Positions 18,299 through 28,474 of a DNA stretch of 58,377 bases are shown piece after piece. The stretch's first letter is position 1, and every line of letters begins with the position of its first letter. The notes beneath the pieces are model-generated. The model saw nothing but the letters and a program-made list of their open reading frames with translations, was not told the DNA's origin and ran no database searches. Source of the stretch: Bacteroidales bacterium. Lineage in GTDB: Bacteria; Bacteroidota; Bacteroidia; Bacteroidales; UBA10428. Position numbers and translations under genes: made by a program. The stretch covers positions 1 to 58,377 of the forward strand of contig JAFGIP010000103.1 of the NCBI GenBank assembly GCA_016929525.1, in the 5' to 3' direction.

Positions 18299-18330
18299 AA
18301 AAAAGACTCCCGGAAATCTTACCGGAAGTC
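18299..18330 (-). terminator. Terminator after the GPH symporter gene
   Basis: On the reverse strand GACTTCCGG (18330-18322), an 8-nt loop and CCGGGAGTC (18313-18305) pair over 9 bp with one G-U, followed by a run of T (18304 downward). It lies 25 bp after the symporter stop and before arfB. Confidence 0.8.
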
Positions 18331-18354
18331 TCTATAATTAATTAAAACATTCTG

Positions 18355-19752
18355 TTATTCTTTTTCTCTGCGCTCTTCCAGTTCTTTTTTCATAATGTCC
18401 GTTATGCCGACATCGATATTATAGAATATCATAAATATTGCACATGACATATACATGAGACCAGGAATAACGGAAACAAGTAACTTAATGCCAGTAATTG
18501 ATTCTGCTGACTGTGCCACATTTGGAACGTAATTAAACAAGCCCAATAATAATCCGACCAACGCTGCTCCGATCCCCCAACCAGCCTTTTGTGCAAATAC
18601 CGCAGCCGAAAAATACAAACCTGTTGCTCTGCGACCTGTTTTCCACTCGCCATAGTCAGCTGAATCGGCAATCATGGTCCATAGCAGAGGTACTGCGGGA
18701 GCATACGACATTTTTGCAAATATGTTAAAGGTATATACGGTCCAATAATGATCAGGTGATGGAATATAAATCAAAATAAAAAACAGTCCTGACAGAATTG
18801 AACTACCAATAAATACGTTTTTATTTCCAAAACGCTTTGCCAATGGTTTGGAAAATGGCAGTGCTGCTATCAATGCAATGCTGCTTATTATATTGAACAG
18901 TTCAGTATTTCTTTCCGCATCATATTGTATTACTTTGCCAAGAATATTAATGTTCAATTCTTTACCCATATAGTACTTAAAGTAATATGCTACAGACAAG
19001 TTCTGGATGGCGAACATTACAAAGGAGACAATGCCGACTATCGCCAAAATAATCCATGCTCTGTTTTGAAATAAGCTTTTTATGTCTTCCTTCACAGAGT
19101 TCTGTTGTGATTTTGGAGGGTGTACCCTTTCTTTAGTTGTTTTAAAAGTTATAAAGAAGAATACCAGACTTAAGAATGCGAAAAAAATTAAAGTTCGTTG
19201 ATATCCCAAAGCTTTGTTATCTCCACCCAGATATGATGCAATTGTCAATGCAAATCCACTCACCAGAAGCTGACCAATAAAGCTGCAAATAAACCTGTAT
19301 GTATTCAGTCCTGCTCTTTCATATGAATCGTTGGTCATAACTGCACCTAATGAAGAATATGGAAGATTTACGAATGCATAAGCTGTCATTAACAACACAT
19401 ATGTTGCACCGGCATATAATATTTTGCCAATCTCCCCAAAATTAGGTGTTGTAAATGTTAAAATAGCCAGTATCGCATAAGGGATTGCACCAAATAAGAT
19501 ATAAGGTCTGAATTTTCCCCATCTGGTATTTGTCCTGTCTGAGATCACTCCAACAATCGGATCGATACCCATGTCCCAGAATCGGGCTATTGCCATTATT
19601 GTACCGGCAGCAACTGCTGATAACCCAAAAGTATCTGTATAAAAAATCATTATCCAGAAGCCAACCATGTCCCAAACAAAGTGGGAAGCCGTGTCGCCAA
19701 GGCCATAGCCTAATTTCTCTTTGAAACTTAGTTTTGAATTTGTCTTATTCAT
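18355..19752 (-). CDS. GPH-family (MelB-like) sugar:cation symporter
   Basis: A 465-residue, twelve-helix MFS transporter of the glycoside-pentoside-hexuronide:cation symporter family. The N-terminal signature FKEKLGYGLGD and the helix II/loop segment RFWDMGIDPIVGVISDRTNT place Asp60 and Asp64 at the positions of the cation-binding Asp pair of MelB; the loop continues into RWGKFRPYIL. A second family stretch, YGEWKTGRRATG, is in the C-terminal half. The gene is divergent from the glucan-utilisation operon starting at 20159, across a 406-bp intergenic region, and may be co-regulated with it. The likely substrate is a glycoside, disaccharide or uronide with Na+ or H+; sequence alone does not decide. 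Terminated by a clear hairpin. Confidence 0.92.
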   Translation of the reverse strand: MNKTNSKLSFKEKLGYGLGDTASHFVWDMVGFWIMIFYTDTFGLSAVAAGTIMAIARFWDMGIDPIVGVISDRTNTRWGKFRPYILFGAIPYAILAILTFTTPNFGEIGKILYAGATYVLLMTAYAFVNLPYSSLGAVMTNDSYERAGLNTYRFICSFIGQLLVSGFALTIASYLGGDNKALGYQRTLIFFAFLSLVFFFITFKTTKERVHPPKSQQNSVKEDIKSLFQNRAWIILAIVGIVSFVMFAIQNLSVAYYFKYYMGKELNINILGKVIQYDAERNTELFNIISSIALIAALPFSKPLAKRFGNKNVFIGSSILSGLFFILIYIPSPDHYWTVYTFNIFAKMSYAPAVPLLWTMIADSADYGEWKTGRRATGLYFSAAVFAQKAGWGIGAALVGLLLGLFNYVPNVAQSAESITGIKLLVSVIPGLMYMSCAIFMIFYNIDVGITDIMKKELEERREKE

Positions 19753-20158
19753 TGTAATAGCAATTAGTAGGTGTATTTTAAATTAAATAAATATTGTTTT
19801 ATTATGGTGAAATACTTCGGTTATAGAATTTGCCATGAAAGATACAAAAATATATATATCTTGTTAAGTTTGAAGCTAATTCAAATATGTTGTAAAAAAT
19901 TGCTATTTTCACTTATTACCGGATGATATAAAACATCAGCTTAGTATAACAAATATTTTAGCAAATAATAATTATTTATTGTGATTTAAGATTATAATTG
20001 CACTCAATATTATTAAGAATGTCCACAAAAAGAATTAAAATTTGAAATCTAAGTATTTCCTGTCAGCATAATTCGCTTGCATTTCTTATAATTGCACCAC
20101 CATTTACCCTAATCATCTGTAAGTTTTTTATTATAACAGAATTTAAAATGAACGATTG
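19753..20158. other. 406-bp intergenic region between divergent sugar transporter genes
   Basis: A very AT-rich stretch between the GPH symporter and the sugar-porter operon. TATAATTG at 20087-20094 resembles a TAnnTTTG -7 element for the operon, but no TTTG lies at the right distance, so I do not call a promoter. No ORF or strong hairpin was seen. Its length suggests regulation from this region. Confidence 0.4.
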
Positions 20159-21730
20159 ATGAAGAAGAACGTGTTTTTCACTGTATTTATCTCACTCATT
20201 GTAGCATTAGGAGGTTTTTTGTTAGGGTTTGACAGCGCAGTAATTTCCGGAGCTGCGCCTTTTTACAGAAGCATTTTTCGACTTGAAGTTGGTTCCGGTA
20301 TGTTGGGTTTTTCTGTAAGTTCCATAATAGCTGGCGCAATATTAGGCAACTTTATCGGAGGTCCACTATCGGATAAACTGGGTAGAAAATTAGTATTACT
20401 GTTTACAGCTATTCTTTTTTCTTTTTGTGCTCTTGGTACTTCTCTGACAAGCAATCTGTTTTTCTTTATTCTGGCTCGTATTATCGGAGGTGTTGGAGTA
20501 GGTATGGCAATACTTGTTGCTCCAGTATATATTGCTGAAATCTCGCCTAAAAAATATAGAGGAACACTTGTCTCAATAAATCAGTTAAACATTGTTCTTG
20601 GTATTTCAGCAGCTTATTTTTCTAACTATTTTATTCTTAATAAGGTGTCCAGTCCCGATTTAAACTGGCGTTGGATGCTTGGTGTTGGCGCAATACCGGC
20701 TATACTTTATTTTCTCCTGCTTCTTCTAATACCTCAAAGTCCCCGATGGCTTATTATGAAAAAACGTGATGAGGAAGCGCTGAAAGTTCTAATAAAGGTT
20801 GGTGGAGAAGAATATGCTGAATCGCTACATAAAGAAATACATGCAACTCTTGACAAATCTAACAAAAAGGAAAGAGTTAGTATAAGCAAAGTTTTTACCA
20901 ATCGCTATTATCTTATTTTGATAATAGGTTTTGGTATTGCATTTTTTCAGCAAATAACTGGAATCAATGCAATTTTCTATTATGCCCCGATGATTTTTGG
21001 TATGGCTGGTGGCGGCCGGGATTCAGCATTTATGCAGGCTGCAATATTAGGTCTTACAAATGTAGCCTTCACTGTCATTGCTATGTTTTTAATTGATAAA
21101 TTAGGAAGAAAACCTCTATTAATAATAGGGGCAATAGGTATTACAATATCGCTCTCAATTGCTGGATTTGCCTTTAAAAAAGCTTCGTTCATTTTAAGTG
21201 ATGAAAGTATTTCTAAAATCATTGAAACGGTTAAAGAAAGTGAAGATTCAAGAAAAGATCTAGATGCAGTGCAAAAAGGACTTCCTTTTTTGGTTGGTAA
21301 GCATTACAAAAATGAGGTTAAATTCTTTAATGATGTTGAGAAACAGATAGGTTCTGTAAACTATAATTTATTCAGAGATACTATATTGGAAAACAGCATT
21401 TCTATGAAAGCTGTTTTAGTGCTTATTGGTCTGATTATGTATGTTGCATCATTCGCAATATCTCTCGGACCAGTTATGTGGACATTGCTTTCTGAGATAT
21501 TTCCAAACAAGTTGCGAGGTATTATGATTTCCCTTGTTGGAACCTGGAATTCTGTTGTGAGTTTCTCTGTTGCTACTTTATTTCCGGTTGAACTTGAGGT
21601 TTATGGCACGAGCACCACATTTCTTGTTTTTGCGCTGTTTGGTCTGTTAACTCTATTATTTGTACTCAAATACGTTCCTGAAACAAAAGGAAAATCGCTT
21701 GAAGAAATAGAAGAAACTCTAATTAAATAA
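20159..21730 (+). CDS. Sugar porter family MFS transporter (XylE/GLUT-like)
   Basis: A 523-residue sugar:H+ symporter or uniporter with twelve predicted helices. Family signatures are visible: GGFLLGFDSAVISGA in helix I, SDKLGRKLVLL between helices II and III, PQSPRWLIMK after helix VI, QQITGINAIFYYAP in helix VII, DKLGRKPLL and the C-terminal PETKGKSLEEIEE. A charged loop of about 80 residues (about 335-415) between helices IX and X is longer than in E. coli XylE; comparable insertions occur in Bacteroidota homologues. The start is the ATG at 20159, not the TTG one codon earlier. It is the first gene of a four-gene operon: the next ATG begins at the base after its stop. It probably imports glucose or a related hexose released by the GH3 enzyme. 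Confidence 0.94.
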   Translation: MKKNVFFTVFISLIVALGGFLLGFDSAVISGAAPFYRSIFRLEVGSGMLGFSVSSIIAGAILGNFIGGPLSDKLGRKLVLLFTAILFSFCALGTSLTSNLFFFILARIIGGVGVGMAILVAPVYIAEISPKKYRGTLVSINQLNIVLGISAAYFSNYFILNKVSSPDLNWRWMLGVGAIPAILYFLLLLLIPQSPRWLIMKKRDEEALKVLIKVGGEEYAESLHKEIHATLDKSNKKERVSISKVFTNRYYLILIIGFGIAFFQQITGINAIFYYAPMIFGMAGGGRDSAFMQAAILGLTNVAFTVIAMFLIDKLGRKPLLIIGAIGITISLSIAGFAFKKASFILSDESISKIIETVKESEDSRKDLDAVQKGLPFLVGKHYKNEVKFFNDVEKQIGSVNYNLFRDTILENSISMKAVLVLIGLIMYVASFAISLGPVMWTLLSEIFPNKLRGIMISLVGTWNSVVSFSVATLFPVELEVYGTSTTFLVFALFGLLTLLFVLKYVPETKGKSLEEIEETLIK

Positions 21731-22624
21731 ATGCCTTCGGTTTTAGATAACGGAATAATTAAACTAATAATAGACGAACCCGGTGAGAATTATATATCTT
21801 CCAGGTTCGACTGGACCGGAAAGATTACCAGCATAATTCTGAATGGAAATCATGAGTTTCTGACAGTAGAAAAACCGGTTCAAATGGATGTTTCTTTATT
21901 TGGAAGAGGACTTTATAATGAATTTGGCATTAGTACTCCCGTTGGATATGATGACTGCAAGCCAGGTGAATGGTTCCCCAAACTGGGAGTCGGGCTCCTT
22001 AAAAAACCCGATGAAAAGCCTTTTAATTTCTATCAACCATATGAAATTAATCCATTCATTATAGAAATAACCTCGAATGATAATAACATAGAATATTTAA
22101 TCCATCCGAAAGACTGCAGGGGATATGCTGCTTCTTTCCGTAAAAATATTTCACTGGATGAAAACAGAATTTATATCGATTATCAACTTGAAAATGTAGG
22201 GAGTAAATCTATCCTGACTGAGGAGTACATACATAACTTCATAGGCATTAATAATGAATATATAGGTCCCGATTATAAACTTGAATTCCCTTTTATTTTG
22301 GATACCTCTGTATTCGATGAATTTGTAAATCCCGAAGGAATCCTGGAATTAACAGACAATACAGTTAATTTTGTAAAAAAAACAGAAGATCAGTTTTATA
22401 TAGGTAATGCAGTAGTAAATAATGTAAATTCAGGTTCATGGAAAATAATAAATGGAAAGCATAAGGTTTGCATTTGTGAAACTGTTAATTTTATTCCATC
22501 TTCAGTAAGTATTTGGGGTTGGAAACACGTCATTAGTCCTGAAATATTTTACAGAATAGATCTCAATCCTGGGGAAAGTGCAAATTGGCAACGAAAATAT
22601 GAATTATACACCATAACTAAATAA
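21731..22624 (+). CDS. Aldose 1-epimerase-like (galactose mutarotase-fold) protein
   Basis: A 297-residue cytosolic protein with the beta-sandwich pattern of the galactose mutarotase superfamily: SRFDWTGKITSIILNG, the SLFGRGLYNEFGI segment, an EYIHNFIGIN strand carrying a candidate catalytic His, and the C-terminal SIWGWKHVISPEIFYRIDLNPGES strand pair containing acidic residues. It has no signal peptide. Its ATG follows the transporter stop with zero spacing, and the GH3 gene begins 7 bp after its stop, so it belongs to the glucan operon. Classical enzymes interconvert alpha and beta anomers; here this could supply the anomer needed by the phosphorylase or kinase. It is divergent from standard GalM, so epimerase activity is inferred and a sugar-binding role is an alternative. 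Confidence 0.75.
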   Translation: MPSVLDNGIIKLIIDEPGENYISSRFDWTGKITSIILNGNHEFLTVEKPVQMDVSLFGRGLYNEFGISTPVGYDDCKPGEWFPKLGVGLLKKPDEKPFNFYQPYEINPFIIEITSNDNNIEYLIHPKDCRGYAASFRKNISLDENRIYIDYQLENVGSKSILTEEYIHNFIGINNEYIGPDYKLEFPFILDTSVFDEFVNPEGILELTDNTVNFVKKTEDQFYIGNAVVNNVNSGSWKIINGKHKVCICETVNFIPSSVSIWGWKHVISPEIFYRIDLNPGESANWQRKYELYTITK

Positions 22625-22631
22625 ACTTAAA

Positions 22632-24935
22632 ATGAACTATTTATTTAACCCTCAAGCAAAACTTAAACTATTTGGTATATCATTATTGGTGGTATTAACA
22701 GTAAGCATTTCCTGTACCGGAAAGAAAGAAACCGGTATGGTTTCCGATGTTGAACAAAAGGTTGAAAACCTGCTGGCACAAATGACCCTCGAAGAAAAAG
22801 TGGGACAAATGCTTAACCTTGGTTTACCGGCTGTTCTGCCAGGTGATTACTGGGGAGCAAGAGATACTGCAATTCTCGATACTGCCCGCATGGAAATTTA
22901 TTTAAAAAAATATGGGGCAGGTTGTATTCATAACACTCCCGGATATCCGCCTACAAAGGAAGAATGGTACCACCTTGTAAAAGGAATGCAGGATTATATT
23001 AAAAACAACTCAAGACTTGGAATACCGATAATATACGGTATCGATAATATTCACGGAGCAAATTATGTTCTTGGTTCTACAATGATGCCGAATCAAATTG
23101 CATTGGCTGCAACATGGAACCCTGAGAAAGCCTATATAACAGGAAAAATTACATCCTATGAATCACGTGCCGCTTCGTTACCATGGAATTACAATCCCAA
23201 CGCCGATGTTGCTACACAACCTTTATGGGGTAGAATAGGAGAAAGTTGGGGTGAAGATCCATATCTTATATCTGAAATGACAGTTGCCTATGTTAAAGGT
23301 TCACAACATGAAGGACTCCAGGATTCTACCACAAATGCTGTTTGTGTGAAACACTTTCTGGGATATGGAGCAGGCACCAATGGGAAAGACAGAGCCAATG
23401 CAATTATTCCGGAAAACTATCTGCGTCAGTATTTCATACCTCCGTTTAAAGAAGCTGTTGAAGCAGGTGCAATGTCTATTATGCTGAGTTCAAATGCAGT
23501 TAATGGTATGCCATGTCATATGAATAAATATATCATCACTGATATCCTGAAAGGTGAGCTCGGTTTTCAGGGTGTGGTAGTTTCCGACTTCAGTGATGTT
23601 GAGTTCCTGATTATAGCACACCAGTCGGCAGGCACATTTCGTGAAGCCACCAAGCTGGCAATAAATGCAGGTCTTGATATGGCAATGCACCCTTATAATG
23701 CAACTATATGTGACACTATAATAGATCTTGTAAACAACGGTGAAATAATGATGTCCCGAATAGATGATGCCGTGCGTCGAATTTTACGATTGAAATATTC
23801 ACTGAACCTCTTCGATGTTCCTTATACCGATCCCGCCGGATACACTAAATTCGGTTCTGAAGAATATATGAAAGAAAATTACGATGCTGCGGCAGAAGCC
23901 ATAACACTGTTAAAAAACGAAGACATCCTTCCGCTTGAGAAGAATGCCAAAATTCTAATAACCGGTTATGCTGCAAACTCCATGAATGTATTAAATGGAG
24001 CATGGTCCAGAACATTTCTTGGTCTGGATACACGCTTCAATGATCCAAGTAAACAAACTATACTGGATGCTGTTAAAAGCCAGGCTGGAGAAAAGAATGT
24101 TACATATGTTGAAGGAACTAATTACCTAGATGATATCAATACTGATGTAGCAGTCGCGAAAGCACGGAATGTAGATTATATTATTGCCTGTCTTGGCGAA
24201 ATTCCTGCAACAGAAAAACCATCTGATATAAACGAATTACCGATGCCTGAAGCACAACAGGAACTGGTTAAAAAACTCGCTAAAACCGGAAAGCCAATTA
24301 TTATTGTTTTAGTTGAAGCCCGTCCACGAATTATAAAGGATATTGAGCCTTTAGCTGATGGTATTATCATGGCCTACCTGCCTGGGGACGAAGGAGGAAG
24401 GGCTGTGGCTGATGTTATTTTCGGTGATATTAATCCAGGTGGAAAACTGCCTTATACTTACCCAAAATATACCGGAAATGCTCTTGTTTACTGGCATAAG
24501 AAAACTGATATTCGCGATCCTAACTGGGGATTCAACGGTTTCTACCCACAATATCAGTTCGGATATGGCTTAAGCTATACAACCTATGAATATTCAAATC
24601 TTACATTGAGTCTTGATACACTGACAGGTGATCAGGAACTTAAAATATCTGTTGATGTTAAAAATACCGGTGATATTGCTGGAAAGGAAATAGTAGAAAT
24701 TTTTATAAAAGACCTTTTTGCGACTATTTCACCTGATGTAAGAAAGCTTGTGCGGTTTGATAAAATAGAATTAAACCCCGGAGAAACAAAAACTGTCGAG
24801 TTTGTTATTTCTTCAAAAGATATGACTTATGTTGATCTGTCAAATAATTGGATAGTAGAAGATGGCGATTTTGAAGTACATGCCGGTGGTAATCCAGATA
24901 GTATGTTGATTAAGAAATTCTATTATAAAAATTAA
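22632..24935 (+). CDS. Glycoside hydrolase family 3 lipoprotein (beta-glucosidase-like)
   Basis: The N-terminus carries a signal peptide and lipobox ending at Cys28 (VSISC), so the enzyme is lipid-anchored in the periplasm or at the cell surface. The 767 residues contain the GH3 N-terminal barrel (about 45-400) with RLGIPIIYGIDNIHGANY, VKHFLGYG and the nucleophile Asp319 in GVVVSDFSDVE, the alpha/beta sandwich domain (about 415-630) with EAITLLKNEDILPLEKNAKI, and a C-terminal fibronectin-III-like domain. The stretch FGYGLSYTTYEYSN is typical of BglX-type enzymes. Family activity is exo-cleavage of beta-1,4 or beta-1,3 glucosides. It is the third gene of the operon, ending 14 bp before the phosphorylase gene, fitting a pathway that trims beta-glucan oligomers. 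Confidence 0.93.
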   Translation: MNYLFNPQAKLKLFGISLLVVLTVSISCTGKKETGMVSDVEQKVENLLAQMTLEEKVGQMLNLGLPAVLPGDYWGARDTAILDTARMEIYLKKYGAGCIHNTPGYPPTKEEWYHLVKGMQDYIKNNSRLGIPIIYGIDNIHGANYVLGSTMMPNQIALAATWNPEKAYITGKITSYESRAASLPWNYNPNADVATQPLWGRIGESWGEDPYLISEMTVAYVKGSQHEGLQDSTTNAVCVKHFLGYGAGTNGKDRANAIIPENYLRQYFIPPFKEAVEAGAMSIMLSSNAVNGMPCHMNKYIITDILKGELGFQGVVVSDFSDVEFLIIAHQSAGTFREATKLAINAGLDMAMHPYNATICDTIIDLVNNGEIMMSRIDDAVRRILRLKYSLNLFDVPYTDPAGYTKFGSEEYMKENYDAAAEAITLLKNEDILPLEKNAKILITGYAANSMNVLNGAWSRTFLGLDTRFNDPSKQTILDAVKSQAGEKNVTYVEGTNYLDDINTDVAVAKARNVDYIIACLGEIPATEKPSDINELPMPEAQQELVKKLAKTGKPIIIVLVEARPRIIKDIEPLADGIIMAYLPGDEGGRAVADVIFGDINPGGKLPYTYPKYTGNALVYWHKKTDIRDPNWGFNGFYPQYQFGYGLSYTTYEYSNLTLSLDTLTGDQELKISVDVKNTGDIAGKEIVEIFIKDLFATISPDVRKLVRFDKIELNPGETKTVEFVISSKDMTYVDLSNNWIVEDGDFEVHAGGNPDSMLIKKFYYKN

Positions 24936-24949
24936 AAGTGTAATAAATT

Positions 24950-27900
24950 ATGAGTGCAGTTGAAACATTAATGGGAAACTGTCCCATTCATGCCGATAAG
25001 AAAGCGGTAAAAGGAGAATTTACACACATCAACGACGAAGAATTCTATGTTATAAAGAATTACGATTCCATGAATCCGTTCTTTATGAGCATATGCAGCG
25101 ACTCCAATCACTGGATGTTTATCAGCAGTACAGGAGGATTGTCTGCAGGAAGGATAAATCCTGACAGTGCAATTTTCCCTTATTATAACGATGATAAAAT
25201 TTCAGAATCATCAGAGACAACAGGTAGTAAAACACTTATCCGTGTTAAAAAAGGGAATAAATATATTCTCTGGGAACCCTTCTCTGAGAAATACCACGGT
25301 ATCTACAAGATTGAAAGGAATCTTTACAAAAATACAATCGGAAACAAAATAATTTTCGAAGAAAAAAACCTTGATCTGGGACTTACATTTTCCTACTCAT
25401 GGATGAACTCTGATAGATACGGATGGATTAAAAAATCAGTACTTACAAATAATGCTAAATCTAATGCAGATATAGACGTTCTTGACGGATTACAAAATAT
25501 TCTGCCGCACGGAACAGATCGTGTCACACAAATGATGTATTCCACATTAAGTGATGCATACAAGAAAAACGAACTGGTTAAAGAAGTAAACCTGGGATTA
25601 TTCAGAATGTCATCCATTCAGGTCGACAGGGCTGAACCGTCTGAAGCCCTTAAGGTAAATACCATCTGGTCGTATGGGTTGAATAACATTAAATTTTTAC
25701 TGAGCTCTCGTCAGATAGCTGATTTTCGAAAGGGAAAAAACATTAAAGAAGAAACGGAATCAAAAGGTATTAAAGGTTCTTTCTTTGTAAATACAAATGT
25801 TACAGTTAAACCGGGAGGATCAGTTAAATGGTACTTTATTGCTGAAGTGAGCCAGGATTCAGTCGAGGTGAATAATCTGATAGAATTTTTGAAAAAGGAA
25901 AAAAATATTGAAACATTACTTGAAGAAGATGTTAAAAGAGGTACACAGACGCTTTATTCAATTGTAGCAGATGCTGACGGAATACAGCATTCAGCTGACC
26001 GGTTAATTACTGCTCGACATTTTTCCAATGCGCTCTTTAATGTTATGAGAGGTGGTATCTTTAGTAATGGCTATACCATTGAAAGTGCTGATTTCAATAA
26101 ACATATAGAGCATTTTAATAAAAAGCTCTGGGATAAACATAAGTCATTTTTAACATCGCTGCCCGATGAAATATCTTATAAAGAGCTAAGCAACGCTGTT
26201 GAAAATGCCAAAGATGCAGACCTTAAAAGGTTGTTTCTTGAATACCTGCCACTTACCTTTAGTCGTCGTCATGGCGATCCCAGCCGTCCCTGGAATCTTT
26301 TCTCGATAAATATAAAGGATAGTCATGGTCATAAGATATTGTATTATCAGGGTAACTGGCGCGATATTTTCCAGAATTGGGAAGCATTGTCTCTTTCTTT
26401 CCCGGAATATATCAGCGGTATGATTGCTAAATTTGTAAACGCAACAACTCCCGACGGGTATAATCCATACCGTATTACACGCGATGGTATTGACTGGGAA
26501 GTGCACGATCCAAACGATCCCTGGTCTAATATCGGCTACTGGGGTGATCACCAGATTATTTATCTTGAAAAACTATTAGAAGTCTCGCAAAAGTATTTTC
26601 CTGAAAGATTGAGTTCATGGCTTACAGAAGAAATGTTTGCTTATGCCAATGTACCATACCGAATTCATAAATATGAAGACCTGCTGAAGAATCCGCATTT
26701 ATCAATTGATATGGACGATACATTGCATGTGAAGATTGAAAAACTTGTAAAGGAAATGGGAGCTGATGCAAAACTGGTATTGGAATCAAATGGTAGTGTT
26801 AAAAAGGTGAATCTTACTGAAAAACTACTTGTTACTTTACTTTCCAAATTAAGCAACTTTATCCCGGAAGCCGGTATTTGGATGAATACCCAAAGACCCG
26901 AATGGAATGATGCCAACAATGCACTTGTCGGTTATGGTGTCTCAATGGTTACTCTATATTATATCCGCAGGTTTATAAGTCATATCGATAATTTATTCCA
27001 GAGTTCAGATAAGGAAAGTTATACTGTATCAAAAGAGATAGTAGAGCTGATGACTGAGATTCACGGCGCATTCAGTAAAAACGAATCATTGCTTTCAGCA
27101 GGTTTTGACGATTCAGGCAGAAAAGTTCTGACAGATCTTCTGGGCAGAGCAGGTTCAGATTACCGTGAAAAAGTTTATAAAAAATTCTCAGGTAAAACCG
27201 TTATACTGAAAAAGGAAGATCTTCATGCCTTTTTAAATCTGACTCAGAAATTTGTTGATCAAAGTATCGATGCCAACAAGCGCGATGATAAAATGTATAA
27301 CGCATATAATCTGATTTCAATTTACGATGATCGCATTTCGATTAGATATTTGTACGAAATGCTGGAAGGTCAGACCGCTGTGTTGAGTTCAGGAAAACTA
27401 TCAGCTGATGAAGCTCTTGAGGTTATCGAAGCTATGCGTAAAAGTGCATTGTACCGTGAAGATCAAAACAGTTACATATTGTATCCGAATAAACGACTAC
27501 CGGACTTTCTTGAAAAAAATGTTATTTCTGAAGAGGATGTGAAGAAATCGACTCTGTTATTACAGCTGCTAATTATTGGTAATAAAAGTGTGATTGATAA
27601 GGACATCAAAGGAAAATACCATTTCAACGGTAACTTTAATAATGCTAACTTTCTTAAGGACGAACTCATTAATCTGAGGAAAAAGGAAGTAGTAAATTTC
27701 AGCGATGATCAAATGCAGGAGGTACTGGATATCTATGAGAAGATATTCGACCACCAGTCATTTACAGGTCGCAGCGGGACTTTTTATAAGTATGAAGGAT
27801 TGGGTTGTATTTACTGGCATATGGTTTCAAAACTGTTACTTGCTGTTGGAGAAAACGTCGAAAAAGCTGCTGCTGAAAACGCTACTACCGGTACCTTAAA

Positions 27901-28372
27901 TGGATTAAGGAAGTATTACAATGAGATAAAAGAGGGTATAGGCATTCATAAATCGCCGGCAGATTACGGAGCATTCCCGACTGATCCATATTCTCATACA
28001 CCTTCTATGGCAGGTGTACAACAGCCAGGTATGACCGGACAGGTTAAAGAAGATTTGATAAGTCGGTTTTATGAGCTTGGCATTGTTATATCGGATGGTA
28101 AGATCAATATCAAACCAGTCCTTTTAAAAAGAGCTGAATTTGTAGATTCAAGCGAATACTACGATGTACCTCACGTTTATTTTACCTTCTGTAAGGTTCC
28201 GTTTATCTATAAACTGGATGGCAGCACGGGTATCGATGTTATTTACAGGGATGGTACAGCCGATAATATAGATTCTGTAACTTTAACCAAAGAAATAAGT
28301 CATAGTATTTTCGATCGCGACGGAAAAATCGAAAAAGTTATTGTACACCTGGATGAAAAAGTTCTGATTTAA
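24950..28372 (+). CDS. Large GH94-like carbohydrate phosphorylase (possibly GH149 beta-1,3-glucan phosphorylase)
   Basis: A 1140-residue cytosolic protein without signal peptide. The N-terminal third is beta-rich (super-sandwich type); the centre shows the (alpha/alpha)6 barrel pattern of GH94 phosphorylases: SRRHGDPSRPWNLF, YYQGNWRDIFQNWEALSLSF, DPWSNIGYWGDHQIIY, and PEWNDANNALVG, in which Asp654 aligns with the general-acid Asp of the GH94 WND motif. The C-terminus has a further beta domain. GH94 cellobiose phosphorylases are about 800 residues; the longer GH149 and GH161 beta-1,3-glucan phosphorylases exceed 1000, so this length points to them. Reaction: phosphorolysis of a beta-glucosidic bond to glucose 1-phosphate. 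It is the last gene of the operon, before a strong terminator. Phosphorylase call is confident, family number is not. Confidence 0.8.
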   Translation: MSAVETLMGNCPIHADKKAVKGEFTHINDEEFYVIKNYDSMNPFFMSICSDSNHWMFISSTGGLSAGRINPDSAIFPYYNDDKISESSETTGSKTLIRVKKGNKYILWEPFSEKYHGIYKIERNLYKNTIGNKIIFEEKNLDLGLTFSYSWMNSDRYGWIKKSVLTNNAKSNADIDVLDGLQNILPHGTDRVTQMMYSTLSDAYKKNELVKEVNLGLFRMSSIQVDRAEPSEALKVNTIWSYGLNNIKFLLSSRQIADFRKGKNIKEETESKGIKGSFFVNTNVTVKPGGSVKWYFIAEVSQDSVEVNNLIEFLKKEKNIETLLEEDVKRGTQTLYSIVADADGIQHSADRLITARHFSNALFNVMRGGIFSNGYTIESADFNKHIEHFNKKLWDKHKSFLTSLPDEISYKELSNAVENAKDADLKRLFLEYLPLTFSRRHGDPSRPWNLFSINIKDSHGHKILYYQGNWRDIFQNWEALSLSFPEYISGMIAKFVNATTPDGYNPYRITRDGIDWEVHDPNDPWSNIGYWGDHQIIYLEKLLEVSQKYFPERLSSWLTEEMFAYANVPYRIHKYEDLLKNPHLSIDMDDTLHVKIEKLVKEMGADAKLVLESNGSVKKVNLTEKLLVTLLSKLSNFIPEAGIWMNTQRPEWNDANNALVGYGVSMVTLYYIRRFISHIDNLFQSSDKESYTVSKEIVELMTEIHGAFSKNESLLSAGFDDSGRKVLTDLLGRAGSDYREKVYKKFSGKTVILKKEDLHAFLNLTQKFVDQSIDANKRDDKMYNAYNLISIYDDRISIRYLYEMLEGQTAVLSSGKLSADEALEVIEAMRKSALYREDQNSYILYPNKRLPDFLEKNVISEEDVKKSTLLLQLLIIGNKSVIDKDIKGKYHFNGNFNNANFLKDELINLRKKEVVNFSDDQMQEVLDIYEKIFDHQSFTGRSGTFYKYEGLGCIYWHMVSKLLLAVGENVEKAAAENATTGTLNGLRKYYNEIKEGIGIHKSPADYGAFPTDPYSHTPSMAGVQQPGMTGQVKEDLISRFYELGIVISDGKINIKPVLLKRAEFVDSSEYYDVPHVYFTFCKVPFIYKLDGSTGIDVIYRDGTADNIDSVTLTKEISHSIFDRDGKIEKVIVHLDEKVLI

Positions 28373-28396
28373 CCAATCCTGGATAAACTAAACCTT

Positions 28397-28431
28397 AAGT
28401 CCCTGTTCATTTTGGACAGGGACTTTCTTAT
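28397..28431 (+). terminator. Terminator of the glucan operon
   Basis: AAGTCCCTGT (28397-28406), a 9-nt loop and ACAGGGACTT (28416-28425) pair perfectly over 10 bp, with a T-rich tail on the forward strand. The opposing lipoprotein gene ends 44 bp further on and may share it, though the tail on the reverse strand is poor in T. Confidence 0.85.
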
Positions 28432-28474
28432 TTGAATGAATAAGAGTTTTAAATTTATGCGATTCAAATGGATA

